Assembly (NCBI RefSeq): GCF_016899425.1
Contig: NZ_CP045994.1
Location: 3,100,001-3,164,000, forward strand
Reading direction: 5' to 3'
Length of the DNA: 64,000 nt
From: Burkholderia sp. MS389
GTDB taxonomy: Bacteria > Pseudomonadota > Gammaproteobacteria > Burkholderiales > Burkholderiaceae
Shown here: positions 9,265-19,080 of the stretch, piece by piece
Position numbering within the stretch: position 1 is the stretch's first letter
Layout of the letters: every line of letters starts with the position of its first letter
Position numbers and translations under genes: made by a program
The notes under the pieces: generated by a model
The model's database searches: none
The model's input: only the letters and a program-made list of their open reading frames with translations
What the model was told of the DNA's origin: nothing

Positions 9265-9704
9265 GCTTGCCTCGAATCGGTCATGCGTTGAATTTCCTCG
9301 CGCACCGCATTGTGCAGCAGCGAGGCCTGCGCCGCGCGCGAGCGCAGCAGCGCCTCGGACACGCTGCGCTGGCGCGGCGCCCACACGGGCTGCGGGAAAT
9401 GGGCATCGTTGGAAAAGCGCGGAATCACGTGCCAGTGCACGTGCGGCACCATGTTGCCGAGGCTCGCGAGATTCACCTTGTTCGGCTGCATCACGCGCCG
9501 CACGGCCCGCTCGACCGCGTAGACCACGCGCATCAGATGTGCCCGCTCGGGCTCGCCGAGATTGGAGAACTCGGCCACGTGCGCACCCCAGATCACCCGG
9601 CAGAAGCCCGGGTAGTCGTGCTCGCCGGTGGCCAGCACGACACGCAGCGCATCGTCCTGCCAGAGCACCTCGCCGCCGTCTTCACGGCAAAACACGCATT
9701 CCAT
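9261..9704 (-). CDS. HIT family hydrolase
   Basis: 147 residues of the histidine-triad superfamily, nucleotide-binding hydrolases or transferases acting on nucleoside phosphoramidates and dinucleotides. The triad is H88-V-H90-W-H92; N-terminal C3 and C6 (CVFC) resemble the zinc pair of many HIT proteins. Of the possible starts (9758, 9716, 9704), 9704 is chosen because a GGGAG site lies about five bases upstream of it and because the family starts at the CVFC segment. Substrate unknown. It is coupled by a four-base overlap to the DUF971 gene. Confidence 0.85.
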   Translation of the reverse strand: MECVFCREDGGEVLWQDDALRVVLATGEHDYPGFCRVIWGAHVAEFSNLGEPERAHLMRVVYAVERAVRRVMQPNKVNLASLGNMVPHVHWHVIPRFSNDAHFPQPVWAPRQRSVSEALLRSRAAQASLLHNAVREEIQRMTDSRQA

Positions 9705-9722
9705 CGTCGCTCCCATGTGGAC

Positions 9723-9750
9723 GGGCGCCGGCACATCAGCGCCGGCGCCC
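9723..9750 (-). terminator. GC-rich hairpin after the FAD/Fe-S gene
   Basis: A perfect 10-bp stem, GGGCGCCGGC / GCCGGCGCCC, with an 8-base loop lies 41 bases past the end of the large oxidoreductase gene. No U tract follows on either strand, so it may only stabilise the 3' end or assist Rho-independent release weakly. Confidence 0.45.
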
Positions 9751-9790
9751 GCTCTCATCCTAGTCCCGCCGGGCGGTCGTCATGCCCGCA

Positions 9791-12700
9791 TTAGACCAGC
9801 ACGCGCTCGATCCCGCCATGGTTCGCCCGTGCGACATAATCGGCCATCCAGTTCTCGCCGAGCACCTGACGCGCGATTTCCACCACGATGTAGTCGGCCT
9901 CCAGGTTCGCGTCCTCGTTGTAGCGCGACAGCCCCTGCAGGCACGACGGGCAGCTCGTCAGGATCTTCACGTCCGGGCCGTTCGCGCCCGCGGCGGCCGG
10001 CGCCGGCGCATCGCCCGCCACCACCGGAATCGCACGCAGCTTCGCCGCGCCCTTGCGGATCTCCTCTTCCTTGCGGAAGCGCACCTGCGTCGACACGTCC
10101 GGCCGCGTGACCGCCAGCGTGCCCGACTCCCCGCAGCAGCGATCGTTCTTCTCGATCCTGTAGCCGTCCTTCTCCGCGCCCATCAGCTCGTTGACGAGCT
10201 TCACCGGGTCGATCGTCTTGATCGGCGTATGGCACGGGTCGTGATACATGTAGCGCGTGCCCGTCACCCCGTCGAGCTTCATCCCCTTCTCGAGCAGGAA
10301 CTCGTGGATGTCGATGATCCGGCACCCCGGGAAGATCTTGTCGAATTCATACCCCGCCAGCTGGTCGTAGCACGTGCCGCACGACACCACCACCGTCTTG
10401 ATGTCCAGATAGTTCAGCGTGTTCGCGACCCGGTGGAACAGCACGCGGTTGTCCGTGACGATCTTCTCGGCCTTGTCGTACTGCCCCGAGCCGCGCTGCG
10501 GATAGCCGCAGCACAGGTAGCCCGGCGGCAGCACCGTCTGCACGCCCGCTTCCCACAGCATCGCCTGCGTGGCCAGCCCCACCTGCGAGAACAGCCGCTC
10601 GGAGCCGCAGCCGGGGAAGTAGAACACCGCCTCCGAATCGACGGTCGTCGACTTCGGGTTGCGGATGATCGGCACGATCTTGTTGTCCTCGATGTCCAGC
10701 AGCGCCCGCGCCGTCTTCTTCGGCAGGTTGCCCGGCATCTTCTTGTTCACGAAGTGGATCACCTGCTCGACCGCCGGCGGCTTGCCGGTCGTCGCCGGCG
10801 GGTGCTGCGTCTGCTTCGTCACGACCTTCTTCAGCATGTCGTTCGCGAAGCGCTGCACCTTGTAGCCCACCCCCATCATCACGCCGCGCGCGAGGTTGAT
10901 CGTCTGCGGATTGGTCGCGTTCAGGAAGAACATCCCCGCCGCGTTGCCCGCGTTGAACTTCTTCTTGCCCATCTTGCGCAACAGGTTGCGCATGTTCATC
11001 GTCACGTCGCCGAAGTCGATCTTCACCGGGCACGGCGTCGCGCACTTGTGGCACACCGTGCAGTGGTCGGCCACGTCGTTGAACTCGTCCCAGTGCTTGA
11101 TCGACACGCCGCGGCGCGTCTGCTCCTCGTACAGGAACGCCTCGACCAGCAGCGACGTCGCGAGGATCTTGTTGCGCGGGCTGTACAGCAGGTTCGCGCG
11201 CGGCACGTGGGTCGCGCACACCGGCTTGCACTTGCCGCAGCGCAGGCAGTCCTTCACCGAATCGGCGATCGCGCCGATGTCGGACTGCTGCATGATCAGC
11301 GACTCGTAGCCCATCAGCCCGAAGCTGGGCGTGTATGCGTTGCGCAGATCGGCGCCGTCGAGCAGCTTGCCCTTGTTGAAACGGCCGTTCGGGTCGACGC
11401 GCTGCTTGTACGCGCGGAATTCGGCGATCTCGTCGTCGGTCAGGAACTCGAGCTTCGTGATGCCGATCCCGTGTTCGCCGGAGATCACGCCGTCGAGCGA
11501 ACGCGCCAGCGTCATGATGCGGGCCACCGACGCGTGCGCGTCCTGCAGCATCTCGTAGTTGTCGGAGTTGACCGGGATGTTGGTGTGGACGTTGCCGTCG
11601 CCCGCATGCATGTGCAGCGCGACGAACACGCGGCCGCGCAGCACGCGCTTGTGGATCGCCTGCGCTTCGTCGAGGATCGGCTTGAACGCGCCGCCGTTGA
11701 AGATCGCGCGCAGCTCCGCGCGGATCTCCTGCTTCCACGAGATGCGGACCGTGCGGTCCTGCGTGACGTGGAACACGGTCGCGCCCGGCTGCGCGTCCGC
11801 GCGATCGGCGAACTTCTCCGCGAGCGCCTCGTAGCCGAGCTGCACCAGGTAGTGCTGCGCCTCGCGCAGCGGCTGGTCGAGCCGGTCGCGCACGAATTCC
11901 CAGCGCGCGCGCACGCGCTTGAGCAGCTCCAGCGCCTGCTGCACGCGGTCTTCCAGCAGCTCGGCGCTCGGGATCTCGTTCGCGTCGTCGGTCTTGCCGA
12001 GCGGCAGGTTGCCGCCCTTGAAGAACGCCTCGAGCGCGTCGACCAGCTGCAGCTTGTTCTTCAGCGACAGCTCGATGTTGATCCGCTCGATGCCGTCGGT
12101 GTACTCGCCCATCCGGTTCAGCGGGATCACGACGTCCTCGTTGATCTTGAACGCGTTCGTGTGCTTCGCGATCGCGGCCGTGCGGCTGCGGTCGAGCCAG
12201 AAGCGCTTGCGCGCCTCCGCGCTGACCGCGACGAAGCCTTCGCCGCTCTTGCCGTTCGCCATCCGGATCACTTCGGACGTCGCCTGCGCGACCGCATCGG
12301 CGTCGTCGCCGACGATGTCGCCGATCAGCACCATCTTCGGGAACGCGTTGCGCTTGCTCTTGGTCGCGTAGCCGACCGCGCGCAGGTAGCGCTCGTCGAG
12401 GTGCTCGAGGCCCGCGAGGATCGCGCCGCCCTGCTTCGACGTCTCGAACAGGTAGTCCTTGATCTCGACGATGCTCGGGATCGCCTCGCGCGCCTGGCCG
12501 AAGAATTCGAGGCAGACGGTGCGCGTATGCGCGGGCATCTTGTGCAGCACCCAGCGCGCGGACGTGATGAGCCCGTCGCAGCCTTCCTTCTGCACGCCCG
12601 GCAGGCCGGCGAGGAACTTGTCGGTCACGTCCTTGCCGAGCCCTTCCTTGCGAAAGCGCCGGCCCTCGATCTCGAGCATCTCGGTCTTGAGCAGCTTCTC

Positions 12701-13816
12701 GCCGGGCGCGTATGCGCCGTCGAACCACTTCAGCTCGAAGCGCGCGACCGCGATGTCGTGGATCTTGCCCTGGTTGTGCTCGTGGCGCGTGACTTCGAGC
12801 CAGTTGCCGTCCGGGTCGACCATTCGCCACCACGCGAGGTTGTCCAGCGCGGTGCCCCACAGCACGGCCTTCTTGCCGCCCGCGTTCATCGCGACGTTGC
12901 CGCCGATGCACGACGCGTCGAGCGAGGTCGGATCGACCGCGAACACGTAGCCGGCCGCTTCGGCCGCCTCGGTCACGCGGCGCGTGACGACGCCCGCGCC
13001 GGAGAAGATCGTCGGCACCTTGTGCGCGACGCCCGGCAGCTCGGTCAGTTCGACCGCGCCGAGCTGTTCGAGCTTCTCGGTGTTGATCACCGCGGAGAAC
13101 GGCGTGAGCGGCACCGCGCCGCCCGTGTAGCCGGTGCCGCCGCCGCGCGGGATCACGGTCAGGCCGAGCTCGAAGCACGCCTTGATCAGCGCGGCGATCT
13201 CGGCTTCGGTGTCCGGCGTCAGCACGACGAACGGGTATTCGACGCGCCAGTCGGTCGCGTCCGTCACGTGCGACACGCGCGACAGCCCGTCGAAGCGGAT
13301 GTTGTCCTTCTGCGTGCAGCGGCCGAGCGCCTTGGTCGCGCGGCGGCGCAGCTCGGCCATCTTGTCGAATTCGTCGGCGAATTCGTCGACCGCGCGCTGC
13401 GCGGCGGTTTCGAGCATCTCGACGCGCGACGCGCGTTCCCGGCCGGCGTCGTCGCGGTGCGCGGTGAGATCGGCGCTGCGGCGCTTGCCGATCTCGGTCA
13501 GGCGGTGGTTCAGCGCCTCGATCAGCAGCGCGCGGCGTTTCGGGTTGTCGAGCAGGTCGTCCTGCAAATAGGGGTTGCGGCGCACGACCCAGATGTCGCC
13601 GAGCACTTCATACAGCATCCGTGCCGAGCGGCCCGTGCGGCGCTCGGCGCGCAGTTCGTCGAGCACCGCCCACGCCTCTTCGCCGAGCAGGCGGATCACG
13701 ATCTCGCGATCCGAGAAGGACGTGTAGTTGTAGGGAATCTCGCGCAAGCGGGGCGCGGGGTCGGCGGCGACGGCGGCGGCCGCGCCATGCGGATCGAAAA
13801 CTTGTGGTGCGTTCAT
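9791..13816 (-). CDS. Giant FAD-linked oxidase / Fe-S oxidoreductase fusion (DUF3683 type)
   Basis: A 1341-residue single-chain enzyme. Order: DUF3683-like N-terminus (to about 180), FAD_binding_4 domain with the PP-loop motif [13 protein letters not shown] (about 221), FAD-linked oxidase C-terminal domain with [12 protein letters not shown] (about 710), two 4Fe-4S motifs ([11 protein letters not shown] near 855 and [12 protein letters not shown] near 917), and two cysteine-rich CCG domains (PGCGSERL near 1069, [10 protein letters not shown] near 1100, CCGESGT near 1225). This equals a GlcD plus GlcF pair in one polypeptide. Such enzymes oxidise 2-hydroxy acids such as D-lactate and pass electrons to quinone; the exact substrate is not shown. 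Transcribed away from ilvA. No membrane segments, so peripheral at the inner membrane is likely. Confidence 0.9.
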   Translation of the reverse strand: MNAPQVFDPHGAAAAVAADPAPRLREIPYNYTSFSDREIVIRLLGEEAWAVLDELRAERRTGRSARMLYEVLGDIWVVRRNPYLQDDLLDNPKRRALLIEALNHRLTEIGKRRSADLTAHRDDAGRERASRVEMLETAAQRAVDEFADEFDKMAELRRRATKALGRCTQKDNIRFDGLSRVSHVTDATDWRVEYPFVVLTPDTEAEIAALIKACFELGLTVIPRGGGTGYTGGAVPLTPFSAVINTEKLEQLGAVELTELPGVAHKVPTIFSGAGVVTRRVTEAAEAAGYVFAVDPTSLDASCIGGNVAMNAGGKKAVLWGTALDNLAWWRMVDPDGNWLEVTRHEHNQGKIHDIAVARFELKWFDGAYAPGEKLLKTEMLEIEGRRFRKEGLGKDVTDKFLAGLPGVQKEGCDGLITSARWVLHKMPAHTRTVCLEFFGQAREAIPSIVEIKDYLFETSKQGGAILAGLEHLDERYLRAVGYATKSKRNAFPKMVLIGDIVGDDADAVAQATSEVIRMANGKSGEGFVAVSAEARKRFWLDRSRTAAIAKHTNAFKINEDVVIPLNRMGEYTDGIERINIELSLKNKLQLVDALEAFFKGGNLPLGKTDDANEIPSAELLEDRVQQALELLKRVRARWEFVRDRLDQPLREAQHYLVQLGYEALAEKFADRADAQPGATVFHVTQDRTVRISWKQEIRAELRAIFNGGAFKPILDEAQAIHKRVLRGRVFVALHMHAGDGNVHTNIPVNSDNYEMLQDAHASVARIMTLARSLDGVISGEHGIGITKLEFLTDDEIAEFRAYKQRVDPNGRFNKGKLLDGADLRNAYTPSFGLMGYESLIMQQSDIGAIADSVKDCLRCGKCKPVCATHVPRANLLYSPRNKILATSLLVEAFLYEEQTRRGVSIKHWDEFNDVADHCTVCHKCATPCPVKIDFGDVTMNMRNLLRKMGKKKFNAGNAAGMFFLNATNPQTINLARGVMMGVGYKVQRFANDMLKKVVTKQTQHPPATTGKPPAVEQVIHFVNKKMPGNLPKKTARALLDIEDNKIVPIIRNPKSTTVDSEAVFYFPGCGSERLFSQVGLATQAMLWEAGVQTVLPPGYLCCGYPQRGSGQYDKAEKIVTDNRVLFHRVANTLNYLDIKTVVVSCGTCYDQLAGYEFDKIFPGCRIIDIHEFLLEKGMKLDGVTGTRYMYHDPCHTPIKTIDPVKLVNELMGAEKDGYRIEKNDRCCGESGTLAVTRPDVSTQVRFRKEEEIRKGAAKLRAIPVVAGDAPAPAAAGANGPDVKILTSCPSCLQGLSRYNEDANLEADYIVVEIARQVLGENWMADYVARANHGGIERVLV

Positions 13817-14413
13817 GTTCGGACGACTCGGAGGGCCGATATCCCGTGCACGGGCGTCGGCAAGCGCGTGGGCGCAATCTTGGGGAAATCTGTTCTGTTA
13901 CCAGGCGCGCGGCTGTCCTTCATGGGGCCGGAGCGGGCGACTCGCCCCTCCTGGCCGGCGACAGGGCCTGGCGGCACTCGGGACCATCAGCACGATCGCG
14001 CGCGGCGCGCATGCCGTTCGGCCGCGGGGCTGGCTGCGCGCGGCGTCGGCTTCAACGGTGCGATCCGTGGGTGCCTCTGCATCTTCCGAATCCTTGATTC
14101 AAAACGGAATTCTAACCCATGATCGGGCAGCCCGTGACACGCCGGACAGGTCGTGGGGCTATCGCCGCGAGCCGCGCCGGGCGGGCTTCGGCGCGGTTTC
14201 GTCCGACCATTCGCCGTCCGTCCGGTCGGTAACCATGCGGTTAAACGGTAAAGAGCGCCGGCAAAATGCTGCGCCCGGCGGCGCGCATCCGCTGCCTGCA
14301 CGCACACACGGCCGCCCGCAGCCGCCCGCCCGGCATGCCGCTTGCGTGCGGGCGGACCCTTGGCGCTATCATTGACCCTTTACCGTCTGCATCCGCACTG
14401 CACGCGAGCGCCC
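13817..14413. other. Non-coding divergent spacer, oxidoreductase / ilvA
   Basis: About 600 bases between two divergent genes. It must hold both promoters. I see no supported gene: the open frames crossing it are Arg/Ala/Pro-rich and typical of non-coding high-GC sequence. A TATCAT element at 14367-14372, 42 bases before ilvA, could be a -10 box but lacks a well-spaced -35. No leader peptide of Ile/Val/Leu codons and no riboswitch-like fold was recognised. Confidence 0.6.
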
Positions 14414-15937
14414 ATGGCATCCCACGATTACCTGAAGAAAATCCTCACCGCGCGCGTCTACGACGTCGCGATCGAGACGGAACTCGAACCGGCCCGCAAC
14501 CTGTCGGCCCGGCTGCGCAACGCCGTTTACCTGAAGCGCGAGGACAACCAGCCGGTGTTCTCGTTCAAGCTGCGCGGCGCGTACAACAAGATGGCGCACA
14601 TTCCGACGGACGCGCTCGCGCGCGGCGTGATTACGGCGTCGGCCGGCAACCACGCGCAGGGCGTCGCATTCTCGGCGGCCCGGATGGGCGTCAAGGCCGT
14701 GATCGTCGTCCCGGTCACGACGCCGCAGGTGAAGGTCGACGCGGTGCGCGCGCACGGCGGCCCGAGCGTCGAGGTGATCCAGGCGGGCGAATCGTACAGC
14801 GATGCGTACGCGCACGCGGTCAAGGTCCAGCAGGAGCGCGACCTCACGTTCGTCCACCCGTTCGACGATCCGTACGTGATCGCCGGCCAAGGCACGATCG
14901 CGATGGAGATCCTGCGTCAGCACCAGGGTCCGATCCACGCGATCTTCGTGCCGATCGGCGGCGGCGGGCTCGCGTCCGGCGTCGCCGCGTACGTGAAGGC
15001 GGTGCGCCCGGAGATCAAGGTGATCGGCGTGCAGGCCGAGGATTCGTGCGCGATGGCGCAGTCGCTGGACGCGGGCGAGCGCATCGAGCTGAGCGAAGTC
15101 GGCCTGTTCGCGGACGGCACCGCGGTGAAGCTCGTCGGCGAGGAAACCTTCCGGCTGTGCCGCGAATTCCTCGACGGCGTCGTGACGGTCAACACCGACG
15201 CGCTATGCGCGGCGATCAAGGACGTGTTCCAGGACACGCGCAGCGTGCTCGAGCCGTCCGGCGCGCTCGCGGTCGCGGGGGCGAAGCTGTACGCGGAACG
15301 CGAAGGTATCGAAAACCAGACGCTCGTCGCGGTCACGTCCGGCGCGAACATGAATTTCGACCGGATGCGCTTCGTCGCCGAGCGCGCGGAGGTCGGCGAG
15401 GCGCGCGAAGCGGTGTTCGCGGTCACGATCCCCGAGGAACGCGGCAGCTTCAAGCGCTTCTGCTCGCTCGTCGGCGATCGCAACGTCACCGAGTTCAACT
15501 ACCGGATCGCCGATGCGCAATCCGCGCACATCTTCGTCGGCGTGCAGATCAGGCGCCGCGGCGAATCGGCGGAGATCGCCGCGAACTTCGAGTCGCACGG
15601 CTTCAAGAGCGTCGACCTGACGCACGACGAGCTGTCGAAGGAACACATCCGCTACATGGTCGGCGGCCGCTCGCCGCTCGCGCTCGACGAGCGCCTGTTC
15701 CGCTTCGAATTCCCGGAACGGCCGGGCGCGCTGATGAAGTTCCTGTCGTCGATGGCGCCGGACTGGAACATCAGCCTGTTCCACTACCGCAACCAGGGCG
15801 CGGACTACAGCTCGATCCTCGTCGGGCTGCAGGTGCCGCAGGCCGATCGTGCCGAATTCGAACGCTTCCTCGCGGCGCTCGGCTATCCGTATGTCGAAGA
15901 GAGCGCCAACCCGGCTTACCGCCTCTTCCTGTCGTAA
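14414..15937 (+). CDS. ilvA: Threonine ammonia-lyase, biosynthetic
   Basis: 507 residues. Fold-type II PLP enzyme that deaminates threonine to 2-oxobutyrate, the first step to isoleucine. The PLP lysine is K52 in SFKLRGAYNKM; the phosphate-binding glycine loop is PIGGGGLASG. The C-terminal part (about 330-507) carries two ACT-like regulatory modules (REAVFAVTIPEERGSFKRF and LFRFEFPERPGALMKFL), so feedback control by isoleucine and valine is expected. The ATG at 14414 is chosen because the sequence then matches the family start; an upstream in-frame frame is not conserved-looking. queF follows at 12 bases, so the two are probably co-transcribed. Confidence 0.96.
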   Translation: MASHDYLKKILTARVYDVAIETELEPARNLSARLRNAVYLKREDNQPVFSFKLRGAYNKMAHIPTDALARGVITASAGNHAQGVAFSAARMGVKAVIVVPVTTPQVKVDAVRAHGGPSVEVIQAGESYSDAYAHAVKVQQERDLTFVHPFDDPYVIAGQGTIAMEILRQHQGPIHAIFVPIGGGGLASGVAAYVKAVRPEIKVIGVQAEDSCAMAQSLDAGERIELSEVGLFADGTAVKLVGEETFRLCREFLDGVVTVNTDALCAAIKDVFQDTRSVLEPSGALAVAGAKLYAEREGIENQTLVAVTSGANMNFDRMRFVAERAEVGEAREAVFAVTIPEERGSFKRFCSLVGDRNVTEFNYRIADAQSAHIFVGVQIRRRGESAEIAANFESHGFKSVDLTHDELSKEHIRYMVGGRSPLALDERLFRFEFPERPGALMKFLSSMAPDWNISLFHYRNQGADYSSILVGLQVPQADRAEFERFLAALGYPYVEESANPAYRLFLS

Positions 15938-15949
15938 AGGCGTCACACG

Positions 15950-16780
15950 ATGAATCCCGAACATTCCCCGCTCGGCAAGGCCACCGTCTACGCGGCGCAG
16001 TACGACGCGTCGCTGCTGTTCCCGATCCCGCGCGCCGGCGCGCGCGAGCAGCTCGGCATCACGTCGGCGCTGCCGTTCTTCGGCACCGACATCTGGAACG
16101 CGTACGAGCTGTCGTGGCTCAACGCGCGCGGCAAGCCGCAAGTCGCGATCGCGACGTTCTACGTGCCGGCCGAATCGCCGAACATCGTCGAATCGAAGTC
16201 GTTCAAGCTGTATCTCGGTTCGTTCGCGCAGTCGAAGTTCGACTCGGTCGACACGGTGCGCGACGTGCTGAAGCGCGACGTATCGGCCGCGTGCAGCGCG
16301 AGCGTATCGGTGCAGCTGGTGTCGGCGCACGATTTCCGCAAGCTGGAGATGGACGAGCTCGACGGGCTGTCGCTCGACCGGCTCGACCTCGACACCGACG
16401 TGTACGAACCCGACCCGTCGCTGCTGTCGGCGGCCGACGGCGAGAACGAGGCGCCGGTCGAAGAGACGCTCGTGTCCGACCTGCTGCGCTCGAACTGCCC
16501 GGTCACGGGGCAGCCCGACTGGGGCAGCGTGCAGATCCATTACGTCGGGCCGCAAATCGATCACGCGGGGCTGCTGCGCTACATCATCTCGTTCCGCAAT
16601 CACACGGGCTTTCACGAGCAATGCGTCGAGCGGATCTTCCTCGACATCCTGCATGCGTGCAAACCGGTGAAGTTGGCGGTGTATGCGCGTTACACGCGCC
16701 GCGGCGGGCTCGACATCAACCCGTTCCGCACGAATTACAATCAGCCGATGCCGGATAACGCGCGGACGGCGCGGCAGTAA
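15950..16780 (+). CDS. queF: NADPH-dependent 7-cyano-7-deazaguanine reductase
   Basis: 276 residues, the long (E. coli-type) QueF made of two fused T-fold halves. It reduces preQ0 to preQ1 in queuosine biosynthesis. The nucleophile is C183 and the acid D190 in [13 protein letters not shown], at almost the same spacing as E. coli C190/D197. The NADPH-site motif ESKSFKLYL is at 81-89. Located 12 bases after ilvA; no functional link to isoleucine synthesis is known. Confidence 0.96.
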   Translation: MNPEHSPLGKATVYAAQYDASLLFPIPRAGAREQLGITSALPFFGTDIWNAYELSWLNARGKPQVAIATFYVPAESPNIVESKSFKLYLGSFAQSKFDSVDTVRDVLKRDVSAACSASVSVQLVSAHDFRKLEMDELDGLSLDRLDLDTDVYEPDPSLLSAADGENEAPVEETLVSDLLRSNCPVTGQPDWGSVQIHYVGPQIDHAGLLRYIISFRNHTGFHEQCVERIFLDILHACKPVKLAVYARYTRRGGLDINPFRTNYNQPMPDNARTARQ

Positions 16781-16790
16781 ATGCGTGAGC

Positions 16791-16812
16791 TGGCGGACAT
16801 TTCGGTCCGCCA
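16791..16812. terminator. Hairpin between convergent queF and the amidase islet
   Basis: TGGCGGAC and GTCCGCCA form a perfect 8-bp stem with a 6-base loop, ten bases after the queF stop. There is no T tract on either strand. It may mark the 3' end of both converging transcripts and also roughly the edge of the lower-GC islet. Confidence 0.4.
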
Positions 16813-16842
16813 ACACTGCCCGCTTGCGGAAGGCGCGCTTCT

Positions 16843-17280
16843 CTAATTCGGTGCGAATACGTCGGCCCGGCACTTCGGACAATACAGGTAGATTGTTCGA
16901 CCATCGGGCAGGGAAATGAAGCCTCGCCTTGCCTGGTCTATCCTCCATTTCGCCGCGCCACCACCTGCCAGACGCGCTTCGCCTTCGGCATAGCAACGCG
17001 CGGCGTCCAGGTCATGGCTGTACGCCCGTTCTGTTACGCGGTCCGCACGCTTGAAAAATGCGCTGACATCCGCACGCCGAAGCACGAACGTGCGACACAT
17101 ATCCGCCGTTTCGTCCCCGCTGATGTCAGCCGACCACGCACCGTTCCTGACGATTTCGACTGACTCCGGCACAACGGCGGGTGCCGCGCCGCCAGGCGAT
17201 ACCCTATTGGGCAGCGTGCCCGCAGCCGCGCTGTAGCTGAGCGCGAGCGCCAACATCAAAACTGCGATCCGAATCACCAT
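16843..17280 (-). CDS. Small exported protein, possible amidase immunity partner
   Basis: 145 residues starting with a clear Sec signal peptide (basic MVIR, a Leu/Ala core, AAAG cleavage area), so the mature part is periplasmic. The mature part has four cysteines, two of them in a late CPKC pair (YLYCPKCRADVF). I recognise no family. Its ATG overlaps the stop region of the amidase gene by seven bases, so it is translated together with it. A periplasmic protein made in step with a peptidoglycan amidase is the usual arrangement of immunity proteins for cell-wall-cutting toxins; this is an inference from context. Base composition is lower in GC than the flanking genes. Confidence 0.65.
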   Translation of the reverse strand: MVIRIAVLMLALALSYSAAAGTLPNRVSPGGAAPAVVPESVEIVRNGAWSADISGDETADMCRTFVLRRADVSAFFKRADRVTERAYSHDLDAARCYAEGEARLAGGGAAKWRIDQARRGFISLPDGRTIYLYCPKCRADVFAPN

Positions 17281-17876
17281 TGCACTCTCGCCGCCTCCGT
17301 CCGGTTCTTCCGCGATACTACCGGGTGACGGAAAACCTCTGTCACCGGAACACGTAGCGTTACCGAAAGGGCGTGGATAAGCCATCGCAACGAATCGTTC
17401 TGAGCAGCCGGCGCCGCGACGTAGGTTCGTCGATCAGGGTTGGGCTCATTCAGTGGCAGAGCTTCACCGACCAATTCCACGCCAATGCTGTCCGTATTGG
17501 ACGGGTAACGGTCCGGGACCGCCTTGCGCATCTCCCGCCGGTCTTCCCCACGCGGATCAAAACGTCGAAGTTGCTCCAGTTCGACGGGCGTGCAACGCAT
17601 TTCGGCAACACAGCGCGCCTTGATTCGACCAACATGCCAAGTCTGCTTCTTCAAAGACGCCGTCTGATAAATCGTTCCGTCTTTTTCAATCAGAAAATGC
17701 GCGCCAGTGGCCGACGCATTCCGATAGCTGCTGAGCGCAGAAGCCGCAGTCGAACCACCTGTTTGATGGACGACAATCCCACTAATCCTCTGCATCGCAC
17801 CGCGCTCAATTTGGATTTTTCTGGCCCGCACTACGCGCGGAGTCACAACCATCCCACTGGAATCAATCGACAACAT
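17274..17876 (-). CDS. N-acetylmuramoyl-L-alanine amidase (amidase_2/PGRP fold)
   Basis: 200 residues. The fold starts at ISGIVVHQTGG, where the histidine is the first zinc ligand of amidase_2 enzymes; THFLIEKDGTIYQ-like sequence (AHFLIEKDGTIYQTA) and WHVGR follow, and RHPVVSRKNRTEAARVQW near the C-terminus supplies the second histidine with Glu ten residues later, where AmpD has its zinc-binding Asp. It would cut the amide bond between muramic acid and the stem peptide. No signal peptide is seen, so it needs another export route or acts in the cytoplasm. The ATG at 17876 has a GGAGGG site six bases upstream and beats an earlier start at 17909. Lower GC than the neighbours suggests transfer. 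Confidence 0.8.
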   Translation of the reverse strand: MLSIDSSGMVVTPRVVRARKIQIERGAMQRISGIVVHQTGGSTAASALSSYRNASATGAHFLIEKDGTIYQTASLKKQTWHVGRIKARCVAEMRCTPVELEQLRRFDPRGEDRREMRKAVPDRYPSNTDSIGVELVGEALPLNEPNPDRRTYVAAPAAQNDSLRWLIHALSVTLRVPVTEVFRHPVVSRKNRTEAARVQW

Positions 17877-17977
17877 CCAATACCCTCCGGTTAGATTACG
17901 GCATATCACCCTGACCTTCCCGCCTATCTCTTACGCTCAGCCTTCCGGAAGTCATGCGCACCTGCTCACTCGACTCC

Positions 17978-18331
17978 TCACGATAGCTCGGTCAGTTGTC
18001 GCGCATCCCATTTCCGTTCAACCGCTGCGCGGTACAGCATCGCCAGCGTGATCGGTTCCCGTTCGAGAGCGTGCGGTTTTCGGAGCACCCATCGACGGAA
18101 CAACGAATAGAAGCCCCCTTCGCCCTCCATCAGGAAATACCGGTGAAAATCGAAGTCGCCGGCATCCACGGAAAAACGCTCGAAAAAGCGACCCATGAAA
18201 TCGTCGGCTTCGTCGCCGGTCTGGCCAAGATCCTCCCAAAGCCTCGTGGCGGCGAACAACGGCGTCGATTTGCCAAGCCCTACCTCTGCTCTGACGAAGA
18301 CCTCGATCTCATCCCAACGCACGCTTTCCAT
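17978..18331 (-). CDS. DUF1493 family protein
   Basis: 117 residues, acidic, no membrane segment. The middle (RLWEDLGQTGDEADDFMGRFFERFSVDAGDFDFHRYF, split here only for description) matches the DUF1493 pattern, a family of unknown function with a weak resemblance to acyl carrier proteins. A GAGG site precedes the ATG at 18331. It is the first gene of a three-gene minus-strand group with the amidase and the exported protein, separated from the amidase by 101 bases. Composition is intermediate between the islet and the core genome. Confidence 0.7.
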   Translation of the reverse strand: MESVRWDEIEVFVRAEVGLGKSTPLFAATRLWEDLGQTGDEADDFMGRFFERFSVDAGDFDFHRYFLMEGEGGFYSLFRRWVLRKPHALEREPITLAMLYRAAVERKWDARQLTELS

Positions 18332-18555
18332 CAAAACACCTCGCCCTCTGGATTGAAAGGCGGTTGTACCCGGCGAATCGCGCCATGCATCTGCGGCTCG
18401 CTGTCGCAGTCCGCTCAGACAGGTGTCACGTCGAGGCCCGTTGGAAAAACTTCGTCACACAATGCAAAGTTCCGGGCCGCTCGCACCTACTTCAACCGAG
18501 TTGTATTTGAACGCCCTCCGCTCATCTGCTCGCCCTCGCATCGATCTCGCCAAAT

Positions 18556-18592
18556 GCAAAAGGCCGGTGCACGTCCATGCACCGGCCTTGTT
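18556..18592 (-). terminator. Intrinsic terminator after ridA
   Basis: AAGGCCGGTGCA and TGCACCGGCCTT form a perfect 12-bp stem with a 6-base loop. On the minus strand it is followed by TTGCATTT. It ends the ridA-dan-rpiR transcript and lies between that module and the low-GC islet. Confidence 0.75.
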
Positions 18593-18615
18593 GTACAGCT
18601 TCCGCCCTCGCCGCG

Positions 18616-19002
18616 TTACTTCACCGGCGGCTTGTAAGCGATGCAATCGACCTCGACCTTGCAGTCGATGACCATGCTCGACTGCACGCAGGCCCGCGCC
18701 GGCGGGTTCTCGCCGAAGTACGACACGAACACCTTGTTGAACGACGCGAAATCGCGCGCGTCGTCGAGCCACACGCCGCAGCGCACGACGTGCTCGAGGC
18801 CGTAGCCGGCTTCCTTCAGGATCGCGATCACGTTCTCGATCGTCTGCTTCGACTGCGTGACGATCCCGCCTTCGACGACCTCGCCGTTCACCATCGGCGT
18901 CTGGCCCGACACGTACAGCCAGCCGTCGGCTTCGACCGCGCGTGCAAACGGCATCACCTGGCCGCCGGTCCCCTTCGCTTCGCCTACGCCATATCGCTTC
19001 AT
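18616..19002 (-). CDS. RidA (YjgF/YER057c/UK114) family enamine/imine deaminase
   Basis: 128 residues. RidA proteins hydrolyse reactive enamine/imine intermediates released by PLP enzymes and amino-acid oxidases. The trimer fold is evident (LYVSGQTPMVNGEVVEGG, then SKQTIENVIAILKEAGYGLEHVV), and the catalytic-type arginine of the PAR motif (R103) is kept, followed by KVEVDCIAYKPP. A GAGGAG site precedes the ATG at 19002. Placed downstream of D-aminoacylase and near a DSD1-type deaminase, it probably clears 2-aminoacrylate-like products of D-amino-acid breakdown. Confidence 0.88.
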   Translation of the reverse strand: MKRYGVGEAKGTGGQVMPFARAVEADGWLYVSGQTPMVNGEVVEGGIVTQSKQTIENVIAILKEAGYGLEHVVRCGVWLDDARDFASFNKVFVSYFGENPPARACVQSSMVIDCKVEVDCIAYKPPVK

Positions 19003-19080
19003 CGTTTCACTCCTCACATTTCGGTTACGGATGCGCGCGCCGGCTTGGGCACACGCGGAAGATCGGAACACACGCCGCGT

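Noticed and set aside
13817-14413. Riboswitch or leader-peptide attenuator ahead of ilvA
   Set aside because: No run of Ile/Val/Leu codons, no alternative stems with a T tract, no T-box-like motif seen.
18455-18555. Minus-strand reading ending in a natural-looking tail (AFKYNSVEVGASGPELCIV), possibly a remnant of a broken gene
   Set aside because: The upstream part runs through the ridA terminator and antisense filler; no start, no recognisable domain. Too little to call a pseudogene.
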